Shown here: positions 45,535-55,152 of the stretch, in pieces
Layout of the letters: every line of letters begins with the position of its first letter
Numbering within the stretch: the stretch's first letter is position 1
NCBI GenBank assembly: GCA_965200095.1
Contig: OZ241350.1
Coordinates: forward strand, 3,038,001 to 3,102,000
From: JANQOH01 sp965200095
GTDB lineage: Bacteria > Pseudomonadota > Alphaproteobacteria > UBA7887
Direction of reading: 5' to 3'
DNA length: 64,000 nucleotides
The notes under the pieces: generated by a model
What the model was told of the DNA's origin: nothing
What the model saw: the letters and a program-made list of their open reading frames with translations, nothing else
Databases searched by the model: none
Translations under genes and position numbers: made by a program

Positions 45535-46277
45535 CCCGCCATGCGGGCGAACGTCCCGCCGTCCCGCCCGCCCCGGCGCGTCTGAACGAGGTCGATTGCT
45601 GGATATTCGACCTCGACAACACGCTCTATCCGGCGGAGTCCGACCTGTTCGCGCAGATCGACGTCCGCATGAGCGAATTCGTCTCGGACGCGCTGGGCGT
45701 CGACCGGGCCGCCGCCCGGAAACTGCAAAAGCACTATTTCCGCGCCTACGGGACCACCATGCGGGGACTGCGGCTCAACCACGGCATTCGCCCGGATGTC
45801 TTTCTCGAATACGTCCACGACATCGACTATTCGGTGCTCGCGCCGGCGCCGCTTCTCGCCTCGGCGCTCGCCATGCTGCCCGGCCGCAAGCTCGTGTTCA
45901 CCAACGGCTCCGCCGGCCACGCCGAACGGGTTCTCGACCGTCTGGACATCTCCGGCTGCTTCGAGTCGGTGTTCGACATCGCCGCGGCGGACTATGTGCC
46001 CAAACCCTTCGACTACGCCTATGCCCGGCTCATTGAGCGCCATCGCGTGCGCCCGCAAGGCGCGGCGTTTTTCGAGGATTCGCTGGCCAATCTGATGGCG
46101 GCGCGGGACATGACCCGGATATGGTTGCGCAACGGCCGCGACCCCGCCTCGCCGGGCGCCGAGCGGGTCGATCACGTCGTCGACCGCCTCGACCGCTGGC
46201 TGTATGACGCCGCCTGCGCGCTTGCGCGCCGGCCCGGCGGCGGCGCAACGGGCGACGACCTGCGAACCGCCCCGTGA
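45531..46277 (+). CDS. HAD-family pyrimidine 5'-nucleotidase
   Basis: A 248-residue HAD hydrolase: motif I FDLDNTLYP (nucleophile Asp), motif II VFTNGSAGH, motif III Lys in VPKPFDYAY and motif IV FFEDSLANL. The subfamily includes pyrimidine 5'-nucleotidases such as yeast SDT1. No ATG precedes motif I, so the start is taken as TTG 45531 overlapping the ilvD stop. Followed by dapD, a neighbour seen in many alphaproteobacteria. Confidence 0.85.
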   Translation: MTRHAGERPAVPPAPARLNEVDCWIFDLDNTLYPAESDLFAQIDVRMSEFVSDALGVDRAAARKLQKHYFRAYGTTMRGLRLNHGIRPDVFLEYVHDIDYSVLAPAPLLASALAMLPGRKLVFTNGSAGHAERVLDRLDISGCFESVFDIAAADYVPKPFDYAYARLIERHRVRPQGAAFFEDSLANLMAARDMTRIWLRNGRDPASPGAERVDHVVDRLDRWLYDAACALARRPGGGATGDDLRTAP

Positions 46278-46308
46278 CGTTCGCGGAAAACATGCGCCGG
46301 GAGGATCC

Positions 46309-47145
<837 letters not shown>

Positions 47146-47151
47146 ACGCCG

Positions 47152-48135
47152 TCACCCTTCGGCGCGGAACGGCCGCTCCAGCAGGCGGCGGACCGCGGCG
47201 TCGATCCCGGCGCCGCGATGCAGGATCGAATCGACCGCCCGCACGATGGGCATGTCGACCCCGAGGCGGTCGGCCAGCCCGGCGACGGCCGCGGCGCTCG
47301 CCGCGCCCTCGACCACCCCGCGACCGGAGGCCAGCGCCTCGGAGACGCTCGCGCCGCGGCCCAGCGCGACGCCGAAGGCGGTGTTGCGCGACTTCATGCT
47401 CGTGCAGGTGAGCGTCAGGTCGCCCAGGCCCGAAAGCCCCGCCAGCGTTTCCGGGCGCCCGCCGAGCGCTTCCGCAAGCCGGCTCATCTCGGCGAGACCG
47501 CGGGTGATCAGCGCCGCCCGCGCGTTCTCGCCGAAACCGCGCCCCGCCGCGATGCCGCACGCGATGGCGACGACGTTCTTCGCCGCTCCGCCCACTTGCG
47601 CTCCGATGACATCGTCGGTCCGGTAGGGGCGGAAGGACGGCGCCGCGATCAGCGCGGCGAGGCGGCGGCCGGCCGCCTCGTCGGCGCAGGCGAGAGTCAC
47701 CGCGGTCGGCAGCCCCGCGGCGACTTCGTCGGCGAAACTCGGGCCCGTCAACACGGCGAGGCGCGCGCGCGGCAGGCAGTCGCCCACCGCTGCGCCGACC
47801 AGCGCCCCGTCGGCGCGCTCGATGCCCTTGCAGCACAGCGCGATGTCGGCGTCGGCCGCGGCGGTGTCCGCCAGCGCGGCGCAGACCGCGCGCGCCGCTT
47901 GCGCCGGCGTCGCCAGCAGCACCGCGGGCGCCGTCGGCGCCAGGCGATCGGTCACGCGGACCGCCGGCGGCAGCGCGACGCCGGGCAGATAGCGCGCGTT
48001 CTCGCGCCGCTCGCGCAGCGCCGCCGCGTGTTCCGCACGGTGCGCCCACAATTCGACCTCGTGGCCGAGACGCGCCGTGTGCAGGGCGAGCGCCGTGCCC
48101 CACGCCCCGGCGCCGAGGACCGAGACCGCGCTCAC
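47152..48135 (-). CDS. gpsA: Glycerol-3-phosphate dehydrogenase [NAD(P)+]
   Basis: A 327-residue enzyme with N-terminal dinucleotide-binding motif GAGAWGTALA (about 8-17) and the GpsA signature in GAAKNVVAIACGIAAGRGFGENARAALITRGLAEM (catalytic Lys in AAKN), GLGDLTLTCTS. It supplies sn-glycerol 3-phosphate for phospholipid synthesis. The start overlaps the tsaD stop by four bases. Confidence 0.95.
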   Translation of the reverse strand: MSAVSVLGAGAWGTALALHTARLGHEVELWAHRAEHAAALRERRENARYLPGVALPPAVRVTDRLAPTAPAVLLATPAQAARAVCAALADTAAADADIALCCKGIERADGALVGAAVGDCLPRARLAVLTGPSFADEVAAGLPTAVTLACADEAAGRRLAALIAAPSFRPYRTDDVIGAQVGGAAKNVVAIACGIAAGRGFGENARAALITRGLAEMSRLAEALGGRPETLAGLSGLGDLTLTCTSMKSRNTAFGVALGRGASVSEALASGRGVVEGAASAAAVAGLADRLGVDMPIVRAVDSILHRGAGIDAAVRRLLERPFRAEG

Positions 48136-49163
48136 GCCGCGCCCCCCGCGTCCAGCGGCCAGCGCGCCCGCGCCGGCGCGTCGAGGCCGTCATGGAACCC
48201 CGCGCGCAGGCGTTCGACCCCCGCCCACGCCACCATCGCGGCATTGTCGGTGCACAGGGCCGGCGGCGGCGCGGCGAAGCGCATCCCGACCGTCGAGGCG
48301 ACCGCTTGCAGCCGCGCCCGCAACGCCCGGTTCGCGGCGACGCCGCCGGCGACGACGAGCCGCCCGCCGTCGCCGCGCTCCGACGCGAACCGGGCCGCGG
48401 CGTTGCGCAGACGGTCTTCCATCGCGTCGGCGACCGCCGCCTGAAAACCCGCCGCGAGGTCGGCTCGGTCGCGTGTCGTCGGGCCGCCCGGAAGGGTTTC
48501 CAGAGCGCGACGCACCGCCGTCTTGAGACCGGAAAAGGAGAAGTCGCAGCCGGGCCGCCCGACGAGCGGCCGCGGCAACGCGAACCGCGCGGGATCGCCC
48601 CCGGCGGCGAGCCGTTCGAGGGCCGGGCCGCCGGGCCAGCCCAGGCCCAGAACCCGCGCCGCCTTGTCGAACGCTTCGCCCGGCGCATCGTCGAGGGTGG
48701 CGCCGTAGCGCCGATAGCGCCCGACCCCGTCGACGCAAAGGAACTGGCAGTGTCCGCCCGACACCAGCAGCAGCAGAAACGGGAACGGCGCGTCGTCGAC
48801 GAGGCGCGCGCTGAGCGCGTGGGCCTCGAGGTGATTGACGGCGACCAGGGGGATCCCCCGCGCGAGGGCGATGGCCTTGCCCGTCGTCAGGCCCACCATC
48901 ACCCCGCCGATCAACCCCGGCCCGGCCGTGGCGGCGACGCCGTGCAGATCGTCGAACTCCAGCTCCGCATCGCGCATCGCCCCGGCGATCAGCCGATCAA
49001 GATGCTCCACGTGGGTGCGGGCGGCGATCTCCGGCACCACCCCGCCATAGGGCGCGTGCGCGGCGAGCTGGGAGAGAACGGCGTTGGCGAGGATATTGCG
49101 ATCCGAATCGACCACGGCGGCCGCGGTTTCGTCGCAGCTCGTTTCGATTCCCAGAATCCGCAT
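48132..49163 (-). CDS. tsaD: tRNA N6-threonylcarbamoyladenosine synthase subunit TsaD
   Basis: A 343-residue ASKHA-fold protein beginning MRILGIETSCDETAAAVVDS. Metal ligands are in ARTHVEHLD (His-x-x-x-His) and a late Asp in CTDNAAM; nucleotide-binding elements include SGGHCQFL and GGVAANRALR. It catalyses t6A modification of ANN-decoding tRNAs. The start is set by alignment with the family's usual MxxLGIETSCDET. Confidence 0.95.
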   Translation of the reverse strand: MRILGIETSCDETAAAVVDSDRNILANAVLSQLAAHAPYGGVVPEIAARTHVEHLDRLIAGAMRDAELEFDDLHGVAATAGPGLIGGVMVGLTTGKAIALARGIPLVAVNHLEAHALSARLVDDAPFPFLLLLVSGGHCQFLCVDGVGRYRRYGATLDDAPGEAFDKAARVLGLGWPGGPALERLAAGGDPARFALPRPLVGRPGCDFSFSGLKTAVRRALETLPGGPTTRDRADLAAGFQAAVADAMEDRLRNAAARFASERGDGGRLVVAGGVAANRALRARLQAVASTVGMRFAAPPPALCTDNAAMVAWAGVERLRAGFHDGLDAPARARWPLDAGGAA

Positions 49164-49213
49164 CGTCGCGGCCCGCACGCCCGGCGTCGCTCCGGCCTTC
49201 AACCGTCGGGCGG

Positions 49214-49642
49214 TCAGCGCGGGCGCGCCTCATGATCCCGGAAAGCGTCGCGGAACCCGCGCGCGACAGTCGCGCTTTGGCGGATCCGCGTCGCTATCAG
49301 GCGAACAAGGTCGTCCTTCGGCGGTAGCTTGGTGTTCGTCAACCCGAGTTCCCGGGCCAGAACAGCGAGTTCGTTCTTGACCGTCATGCGCCGAAGCTCG
49401 TCTTCAATCCGCAGACCGTTTACCGCATCTTCCTTCATACGGGTTAGGGTTTGGCGCGCGACGCCATCGTCCAATTTCACGCGGCGGTTCGGCTCCGTCC
49501 GCCTGCTCGCTCGTGGAAGAACCGTGTCTACTCGCCTCTCGATACGCCGAACTCGCCGGGAAATCTCGCGCAGCGCTTCTGTGACGTCTGACAACTCCAA
49601 CGCGAGTAATTCCAGCTCCTGTTTGCGCGATCCCTGATCCAT
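49214..49642 (-). CDS. Small ParA-associated protein with SAP-like C-terminus
   Basis: A 142-residue basic protein. N-terminal coiled coil (about 7-40, ELELLALELSDVTEALREISRRVRRI), a linker, and a C-terminal helical segment (about 88-125: MTVKNELAVLARELGLTNTK...DDLVRLIATRI) that resembles SAP/Rho-N-type nucleic-acid-binding motifs. Four bases downstream of a ParA-like ATPase on the same strand, with GAGGAAG as ribosome site. Family not recognised; probably the ATPase's DNA-binding or adaptor partner (inference). Confidence 0.65.
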   Translation of the reverse strand: MDQGSRKQELELLALELSDVTEALREISRRVRRIERRVDTVLPRASRRTEPNRRVKLDDGVARQTLTRMKEDAVNGLRIEDELRRMTVKNELAVLARELGLTNTKLPPKDDLVRLIATRIRQSATVARGFRDAFRDHEARPR

Positions 49643-49646
49643 TGCA

Positions 49647-50498
49647 TTACTTCCTCAGAATTTCTGTCCAGAGATTCTGGAATACACCCACGAATTCACT
49701 TGGCGTGCGTTCATTCATTATGGCATCGCGTAGCGCGGCCCGATCCGGAATCCATGTTTCCATATACTGTACGTCGAGATCGTTCAGACGGCCAACTCGG
49801 ATACATTCTTCCCGAACATCATTCATCCAAAAATTCGCGGCCTTCGTCGGCCCTCGCCACGTCTTCACTTGGTTCGCAAAAACCTTCATATTGGGCAATG
49901 GGTGGGGCTGTATTCGTCGCCGCAAACCCTCTACAAGAAGGGTTATGCCGTCCGCAGCAAAAAAATCCGCCTTGAATGGTATGAGAAGAAAGTCACAACA
50001 TGTCAGAACACTATGCGACAGCATAGTGAACGACGGAGGGCAATCGAACAGTGCGTAATCGTATTTTGGCAAATTGGGCGAACTTTCAATCTTTCCCAAG
50101 AGATTCTTGATGAAAAATTTTCCCTTCTCGGGATCCTTACCCTCAATCTCCAGCCAGTATAGTCCCACCACCGCCGGAACGAAATGGTAATTTTCCGTCA
50201 ATCGGTAGATAAAGCCATTATCCGGATGAAAGTCGTCAAGGCTACCACTCAGATATTTCCGAAGAATTGATAGTATCGTCCTGTCGTTTTCGCTGGCTTT
50301 CTTACGCCACCGGTTGAATTTTTCCAGGGAATTGCCATCGGCATCCACGGCAATCGCTTGAGTAAGCGACATCTGGGCATCGAGGTCGAAAACGAGGACG
50401 TTGGAGTGACCGATATTCGAGAGAACATCCCCCAAACACCACGTAACGGTGGTCTTCCCAACCCCACCCTTGAAATTGATGGTCGCCAGAGATTGCAT
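49647..50498 (-). CDS. ParA/MinD-like ATPase
   Basis: A 283-residue deviant-Walker ATPase: KGGVGKTT (about residues 10-17), Walker A' DLDAQMSLTQ (DAQ in place of DPQ) and Walker B YDYALFDCPPSF. ATG 50498 follows GGAGAAC. ParA proteins move DNA or protein cargo on the nucleoid; no parB or centromere repeats are visible. G+C is markedly lower (AT-rich third positions) than in tsaD and algH on either side, indicating horizontal acquisition together with the small downstream gene. Confidence 0.82.
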   Translation of the reverse strand: MQSLATINFKGGVGKTTVTWCLGDVLSNIGHSNVLVFDLDAQMSLTQAIAVDADGNSLEKFNRWRKKASENDRTILSILRKYLSGSLDDFHPDNGFIYRLTENYHFVPAVVGLYWLEIEGKDPEKGKFFIKNLLGKIESSPNLPKYDYALFDCPPSFTMLSHSVLTCCDFLLIPFKADFFAADGITLLVEGLRRRIQPHPLPNMKVFANQVKTWRGPTKAANFWMNDVREECIRVGRLNDLDVQYMETWIPDRAALRDAIMNERTPSEFVGVFQNLWTEILRK

Positions 50499-50599
50499 TC
50501 GTCCGTTCTCCGCCGCCGCGCGAGAATGCGCCCCTTCACAATCCTAGTCGTCGCGGATCGCTTCGTCAAGTCGGGCGTCTGCGCGTAGAAAATTCGCCG

Positions 50600-51214
50600 T
50601 CACAGGTCGATCTCGAGCCGGTCCAGCGCGGCGCGCCACATGGTTTCCGGGTCGCGGTCGAACAGGAAATCGCGGTCGGCGGGGACCACCAGCCAGTCGT
50701 CGCGCGACAATTCGCGCTCCAGCTGGCCCGGCGACCACCCTGCATAGCCGAAGGCGAAGATCGCGCGCTCCGGGCCCGCGCCCGACAGCAGATCGGCCAC
50801 CGCCGCCGAATCCACCGAGAACGCGACGCCGCCGGCGACCGGAACCGTCGAATCCGAAACATATTCGGCGGTGTGCAGCACGAAGCCCCGGCGCGGCGCC
50901 ACCGGGCCGCCCCAGTGCATCGCCACCGGCTGTTGTCCCCCCGGCGCCTCGACGCCCAGCTGTTCGGCGATGGCGCGCCCGGGCGCCGTCCCCATGCGCC
51001 GGTTGACGACGAGGCCGAACGCGCCCTTGTCGTTGTGGACGCACATGTAGATGACGGTTCGCGCAAAACGCGGGTCGGGCATCGACGGCGCCGCCACGAG
51101 AAACCGCCCGAGGGTGGACTCGGCGGCGCCTGTGGCGGCGCCCGCGGCGGCGCCCGTGGCGGCGGCGAACAGGCACAGCGCGACGAGCGACAGCGTGGCG
51201 ACGATACGCGGCAT
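50600..51214 (-). CDS. YqgE/AlgH family protein with signal peptide
   Basis: A 204-residue protein of the UPF0301 (YqgE/AlgH) family: FLVAAPSMPDPRFARTVIYMCVHNDKGAFGLVVNR, HWGGPVAPRRGFVLH and FAFGYAGWSPGQLERE. From ATG 51214 (AAGGAG site) it has a clear hydrophobic signal-peptide-like leader (about 1-25) followed by a GAA-rich stretch, whereas most family members begin directly at the domain and are cytosolic. Function of the family is not firmly known. Confidence 0.85.
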   Translation of the reverse strand: MPRIVATLSLVALCLFAAATGAAAGAATGAAESTLGRFLVAAPSMPDPRFARTVIYMCVHNDKGAFGLVVNRRMGTAPGRAIAEQLGVEAPGGQQPVAMHWGGPVAPRRGFVLHTAEYVSDSTVPVAGGVAFSVDSAAVADLLSGAGPERAIFAFGYAGWSPGQLERELSRDDWLVVPADRDFLFDRDPETMWRAALDRLEIDL

Positions 51215-51321
51215 GGCCGTCTCCTTCGCGTTCGCGCGGCAATAAGGCTCGCACAGGCCGGCGCGGCGGCCTATGATCGCGCGTTCCGGCAAAAAGGGCA
51301 AAGGCGCGAAGGGAGCGCGGA

Positions 51322-51570
51322 ATGGCGGAGACCGGCGGCGTTGCGGGCGAGCAACTGCGGACATTGATCGAGCGGATCGAACGTCTCGAGGCGGACAAGG
51401 AGGCGCTGACCTCGGATATTCGCGACATCTATACCCAGGCGAAGGCGGCGGGGTTCGCGGTCAAGGTCGTCCGCCAGCTGGTGAGGCTGCGCAAGATGGA
51501 CAAGGAGGAGCGCGACGAGCAGGAAGCGCTGCTCGAAGTCTATCGCCGGGCGATCGGCATGGACGGCTGA
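51322..51570 (+). CDS. gapR: GapR-type DNA-binding protein (DUF2312)
   Basis: An 82-residue helical protein (LRTLIERIERLEADKEALTSDIRDIYTQAKAAGFAVKVVRQLVRLRKM). GapR binds AT-rich, overtwisted DNA and helps chromosome replication in alphaproteobacteria. The KxxGFxxKxxRxxxRLRK core is intact. Divergent from algH, followed by the trpB2 pseudogene. Confidence 0.9.
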   Translation: MAETGGVAGEQLRTLIERIERLEADKEALTSDIRDIYTQAKAAGFAVKVVRQLVRLRKMDKEERDEQEALLEVYRRAIGMDG

Positions 51571-51644
51571 AGGCGCGCCGCGCCGGCGTCGATTGTCCCT
51601 CGCGCGCTGCGCCGCCGTCGCGACGGGAGCCGAAGGCGTGCGCC

Positions 51645-52250
51645 ATGAGCGACAAGGTGAAATACCCGCTGGATGAGGAGCGCATCCCTCGCGCCCGGTA
51701 TAGCGTTCAGGCCGATTTGCCGGCGCCGCTGCCGCCGGTGCTTCAGCCGGGCACGGGCAAGCCCGCGGGGCCGGACGATCTGGCGCCGTTCTTCCCGACG
51801 GCGCCGATCGCCCGGGAGGTCTCGACCGAGCGCAAGATCGGGATCCCGGACCCGGTGCGCGAGGTCTATCGTCAGTAGCGCCCGACGCCTCGAGGCGGTG
51901 GAGGCGGCCGCCGGACGCGACGACACGAAATACGCGCTCGGCAGCGCTCTCAACCATGTGCTGCTGCACCGGACGGCGGTGGTGCAAGAGGCCATTGAGC
52001 AGATGATCATGGCCGGCAATTATCCCGACATTCCGGTCGGATGCGCCGGCGGCGGCGGCAATTTCGCGGGCCTGGTCCTGCCGTTTCCGGGCGAGCGGCT
52101 GCGCGGCGGGCCGAAACTGCGCGGTTGCGGCGGAGCCGGCGGCGCGCCCGTCGCTGACGCGCGGCCGCTACCCCTGCGACTTCGGCGACACCGCGCATCT
52201 CACGCCTCCGGTCAAGATGCGCACGCCAGGTTCGACCTTCCAAACGCGCC
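51645..52250 (+). pseudogene. Decayed TrpB2-type tryptophan synthase beta-like gene
   Basis: The first 77 codons (51645-51878) encode the start of a TrpB2-like protein (YSVQADLPAPLPPVLQPGTG, GPDDLAPFFPTAPIAREVS, STERKIGIPDPVREVY) and end at TAG. A different frame then continues with DDTKYALGSALNHVLLHRTA and CAGGGGNFAGLVLPF (about 51919-52130), and a third frame with RGRYPCDFGDTAHLTPPVK (about 52150-52215). The central part with the PLP-binding lysine is missing. At least two frameshifts plus an internal deletion: a non-functional remnant of an enzyme of about 450 residues. Confidence 0.85.
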
Positions 52251-52284
52251 GACGTTTCCCGCTGTTTCGGGTTGTGCGGTTCAC

Positions 52285-52546
52285 CGAAGGACTTGTCGCT
52301 CGAGTCGCCGACGCGGATTGGCGCCTTCGACGCCGTCCTGGCTGCGGCGCTCGCGCCCTGCTTCGAAGGCGTCGACGAAGCGGTTCAGCGCGCCGCGTCG
52401 CCGACTATCGCGCCCTCGGCTGCTGGGGTCCGGACGTGACCATCCACCGCGACGCCCTGCGCGCCGCCGAAGACATATTTATGAACGCTGGTCTGCTGTC
52501 CCGACGCTACGATTGGGACGCCGTCTGCGCCCCGCCGCCGGAGTGA
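52285..52546 (+). pseudogene. Unidentified gene remnant
   Basis: Two short frame-shifted segments read as protein-like: GAFDAVLAAALAPCFEGVDEA (near 52315-52380) and DVTIHRDALRAAEDIFMNAG followed by LLSRRYDWDAVC (52435-52546). The pattern is reminiscent of the C-terminus of periplasmic ABC-type binding proteins, but I cannot place it securely. Likely a second decayed gene fused to the trpB2 remnant by deletion. Confidence 0.4.
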
Positions 52547-52672
52547 GAGCGGCGCGGCGCGAAGGCTGCCGGGCCGGCGCGGCCGATCCTGCGTCCCGGG
52601 AACCGCGCAATTCGAATTCCGCCGCTGCGCCGCGCAGAACGGAGCGCGAGACGGGGAAAACCGACGAGTCGT

Positions 52673-53497
52673 TCAGTCCGGTTCCGGCATCCGGTAGACG
52701 GTCAAATCAGCCTCGTCGATATCTCCGCCTTCGGTCAGACGATAATGGCGTTCGCGCAGAATGGACACATCCCTCCCGTCGAAAGTCAGTTCGAACATCG
52801 CAATAGCGCCGTCGGCCATGAACTGGGTCGAAACCGGTCGGGGCGCGCAACGGCGGTAACGATCATGAGTCCGGCAGAAGGTAACGTCCTGAATGGTCTG
52901 GATTACACCGATCCTGTCGTTGCCTCCCTTTGCCTGGACCGGCACGATGTATTGCGATCCCCTGGTATCCAGTCCGACATATAATTCATCGATCTCGATC
53001 TGCCCGTAATTGGGAACCTTCGTGCGTAAATGATTTTGCAGGGAATAAGCTGCTATTCCCAAGAATACGTCGATAAGGCGGTTGTATCGGATTTTGGCGA
53101 GCAACGCCTGTTCATCGGTCAGCGCATATTGGGAGACGATTTCGGGCGTGGCGTCGGGGATCTTGCGCACCAGCATTCCGGCAGTCGGCGCGATGAGAGC
53201 AAGTCTGCTCAACCGAAAACGATATCGGGCGTCGCCGGCGCCGAGAATGAGCCAGTGACGATCCGGGGGTTGGGAATCGAGGATCGGTTTCGGCAGACTG
53301 CGACGGTAACGGAATGTATAGACCACGTCTCCCAAATTCCTGGGCGTTTCAACGTTACAGCGGCGAGCTGATGCAGCGATCTCGTCGCGCCCGAACTCGA
53401 ATTCATCGCCGCCATTATAGTGGCGATCGAAAATATCCAGAATGATCTTTCGATATACCCCGGATTTTCTTTCTGGCTTGTCGTCCCGGTCGCTCAT
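52673..53497 (-). CDS. Putative type II restriction endonuclease, PD-(D/E)XK-like
   Basis: A 274-residue protein overlapping the methyltransferase stop by four bases (ATGA). A candidate PD-(D/E)XK site is seen in EIDELYVGLD (Glu168, Asp170) followed by YIVPVQAKGG (Gln188-x-Lys190), the Q-x-K variant used by Mrr-like nucleases. Linkage to a C5-methyltransferase and vsr strongly suggests the cognate restriction enzyme. G+C is lower than average. Recognition sequence unknown. Confidence 0.7.
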   Translation of the reverse strand: MSDRDDKPERKSGVYRKIILDIFDRHYNGGDEFEFGRDEIAASARRCNVETPRNLGDVVYTFRYRRSLPKPILDSQPPDRHWLILGAGDARYRFRLSRLALIAPTAGMLVRKIPDATPEIVSQYALTDEQALLAKIRYNRLIDVFLGIAAYSLQNHLRTKVPNYGQIEIDELYVGLDTRGSQYIVPVQAKGGNDRIGVIQTIQDVTFCRTHDRYRRCAPRPVSTQFMADGAIAMFELTFDGRDVSILRERHYRLTEGGDIDEADLTVYRMPEPD

Positions 53498-54828
53498 AGC
53501 GGCAAGCCCTCCATCTCTGCGGAGGGAATGTTTCTCGCGCCGCGACGACGCTTCGGGATCGTATCCGTGGGAACGCCGTAGCGCTCGGCCGCTTGCGCCA
53601 TCGCAAGTTCGAGCAACGCCGGGTCGCCGGTCTCGAGGATTTCGGCCGGAACGCGCGGTTGGCGGCCAAGCGCGGCCATGACGCGGCCGGCGACCGCTTG
53701 CGCAAGCGGCGGCGGCACGGAATTGCCGATCTGGCGGAAACCGTGCCATTTCGTGACGTGGAAGCGAAACCAGTCCGGATAGCCGTGAAGACGGGCCGCT
53801 TCCCGGTTGGTGATGCAGCGTGGCGTGTGGGGGTGAATCGGCCGCGGGGAGGTGAAGGCGCCCCGGTCGCTTGCCGTGCCGGACCGGAGCGTGTTGCAAA
53901 CGCCGCCGGGGTCAAGTTTGTGGAACCGGCTCACGGGCTCGGTCTTGCCGAAGGGCGTCGCGGCGAAACGCTTCCGGGAAACGGGCGTGTGCGCCGTGCG
54001 CCTGCTGGAGGTGAGAACGGAACGGTCGAACATCCTCCGGTATCCGAAATCGCCCGGGTCGTTGTCGAGACCGCGCAACCTGCGCGCGTAGGCCGACGGC
54101 GCGCCGAACGACGCCTTTACCCGGTCGCGCCCCGCAAGCTCGTCGAACCGGTCGGCCTCGGGCAGATCGCCGATCGCCTCGGCGACGGTGACCCTCGTCC
54201 CGCGCGGCGCGGGGTAGTGGAGCGCCGCCGCGCCGTCCCGCGCGCCGAGGAGGAAAAGCCGGTGGCGCTCCTGGGGGACGCCGTAGTCCGCGGCGTTGAG
54301 CACCCGGTACGGCAGAAGCACGCGATAGCCGCCCCGGTCGAAAGCCTCGATCGTCTCGTCCAGAATCCGGCGCTGTTTTCCGACGGTCAGCCCCTTGACG
54401 TTCTCGAAAACAAAGAAGGCGGGCTGCAACTCAAGGACCAGCCGGACGAAATGGCGCACCAGCGCATTGCGCGGATCGTCGAGGGCGCGTTTCCCGATCA
54501 TGGAAAAACCCTGACAGGGCGCGCCCCCGAACACGACCGCGATGTCTTCGTTCCCTGTTCCTGCGGTGCGGCGGATGTCGGCGCCGTCGATGTCGAGGAC
54601 GCTGCGGCACACGGTCGCGCACCGGGGAAAATTGAACGCATGCGTCGCGCAGTGGATCGGGTCCACATCGACGGCGGCCGCGATGTCGAACCCGGCGGCC
54701 TCGAAACCGAGGCTCATCCCCCCGGCGCCGGCGAACAGGTCCACCCCGACGGGCCGTGCGCGTCCGGCCGTCTCCGGTTCCCGGATGTCGGGCCGCGGCG
54801 GAGTCACGCCGGGGAAAAGGCGGGCCAT
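53494..54828 (-). CDS. DNA (cytosine-5) methyltransferase
   Basis: A 444-residue C5-MTase with ordered motifs: I DLFAGAGGMSLGFEAAG (about 30-46), IV GGAPCQGFSM with catalytic Cys105, VI FENVKG, VIII QERHRLFLLG, a target-recognition region (about 215-330), IX REAARLHGYP and X GNSVPPPLAQAVA. It methylates a cytosine in an unknown sequence. Downstream are the putative endonuclease (overlapping) and, upstream on the same strand, vsr. Confidence 0.94.
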   Translation of the reverse strand: MARLFPGVTPPRPDIREPETAGRARPVGVDLFAGAGGMSLGFEAAGFDIAAAVDVDPIHCATHAFNFPRCATVCRSVLDIDGADIRRTAGTGNEDIAVVFGGAPCQGFSMIGKRALDDPRNALVRHFVRLVLELQPAFFVFENVKGLTVGKQRRILDETIEAFDRGGYRVLLPYRVLNAADYGVPQERHRLFLLGARDGAAALHYPAPRGTRVTVAEAIGDLPEADRFDELAGRDRVKASFGAPSAYARRLRGLDNDPGDFGYRRMFDRSVLTSSRRTAHTPVSRKRFAATPFGKTEPVSRFHKLDPGGVCNTLRSGTASDRGAFTSPRPIHPHTPRCITNREAARLHGYPDWFRFHVTKWHGFRQIGNSVPPPLAQAVAGRVMAALGRQPRVPAEILETGDPALLELAMAQAAERYGVPTDTIPKRRRGARNIPSAEMEGLPL

Positions 54829-55152
54829 GTTTTCCCGTCCGCGAACGAACGGCCAGGCGCAACCCGCCGCCCCGGCCCGCGCGCCGGCGAGTGTCCGGGC
54901 CCTGTCATTGCGCCGTCCCGTCGCGATCCGCCCGCCGGCGCGTTTCCCGTCATCGCCCTCCTGCTTGCGATGAAATACCGCCTGCACCCCCCTATACGAC
55001 CGCCCCGGTCGTATGTCACGGCCATGCCGCGCCATGCCCGGAGCGCCACGGCCGGCGCAGCGCCGCCATTCTACGCCGTCGCTGCGCGGCCCGCCGCAAC
55101 CCGCCCCGACAACGCCGCTTGCCGCCGCCCGCGCCCCGTCTATGGTCGCCGC
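54829..55152. other. Intergenic region between dcm-type gene and DUF1640-like gene
   Basis: 324 bases without a gene, separating the minus-strand methyltransferase from the plus-strand small membrane protein. It contains the inverted repeat described at 54994-55014 and presumably the promoters of both. Confidence 0.5.
54994..55014. promoter_or_regulatory. Inverted repeat upstream of the restriction-modification genes
   Basis: Perfect 8-bp arms ATACGACC / GGTCGTAT around GCCCC, 166 bases upstream of the methyltransferase ATG. It could be an operator for an R-M or envelope regulator. There is no C-protein gene nearby and no T-tract that would favour a terminator. Confidence 0.4.
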
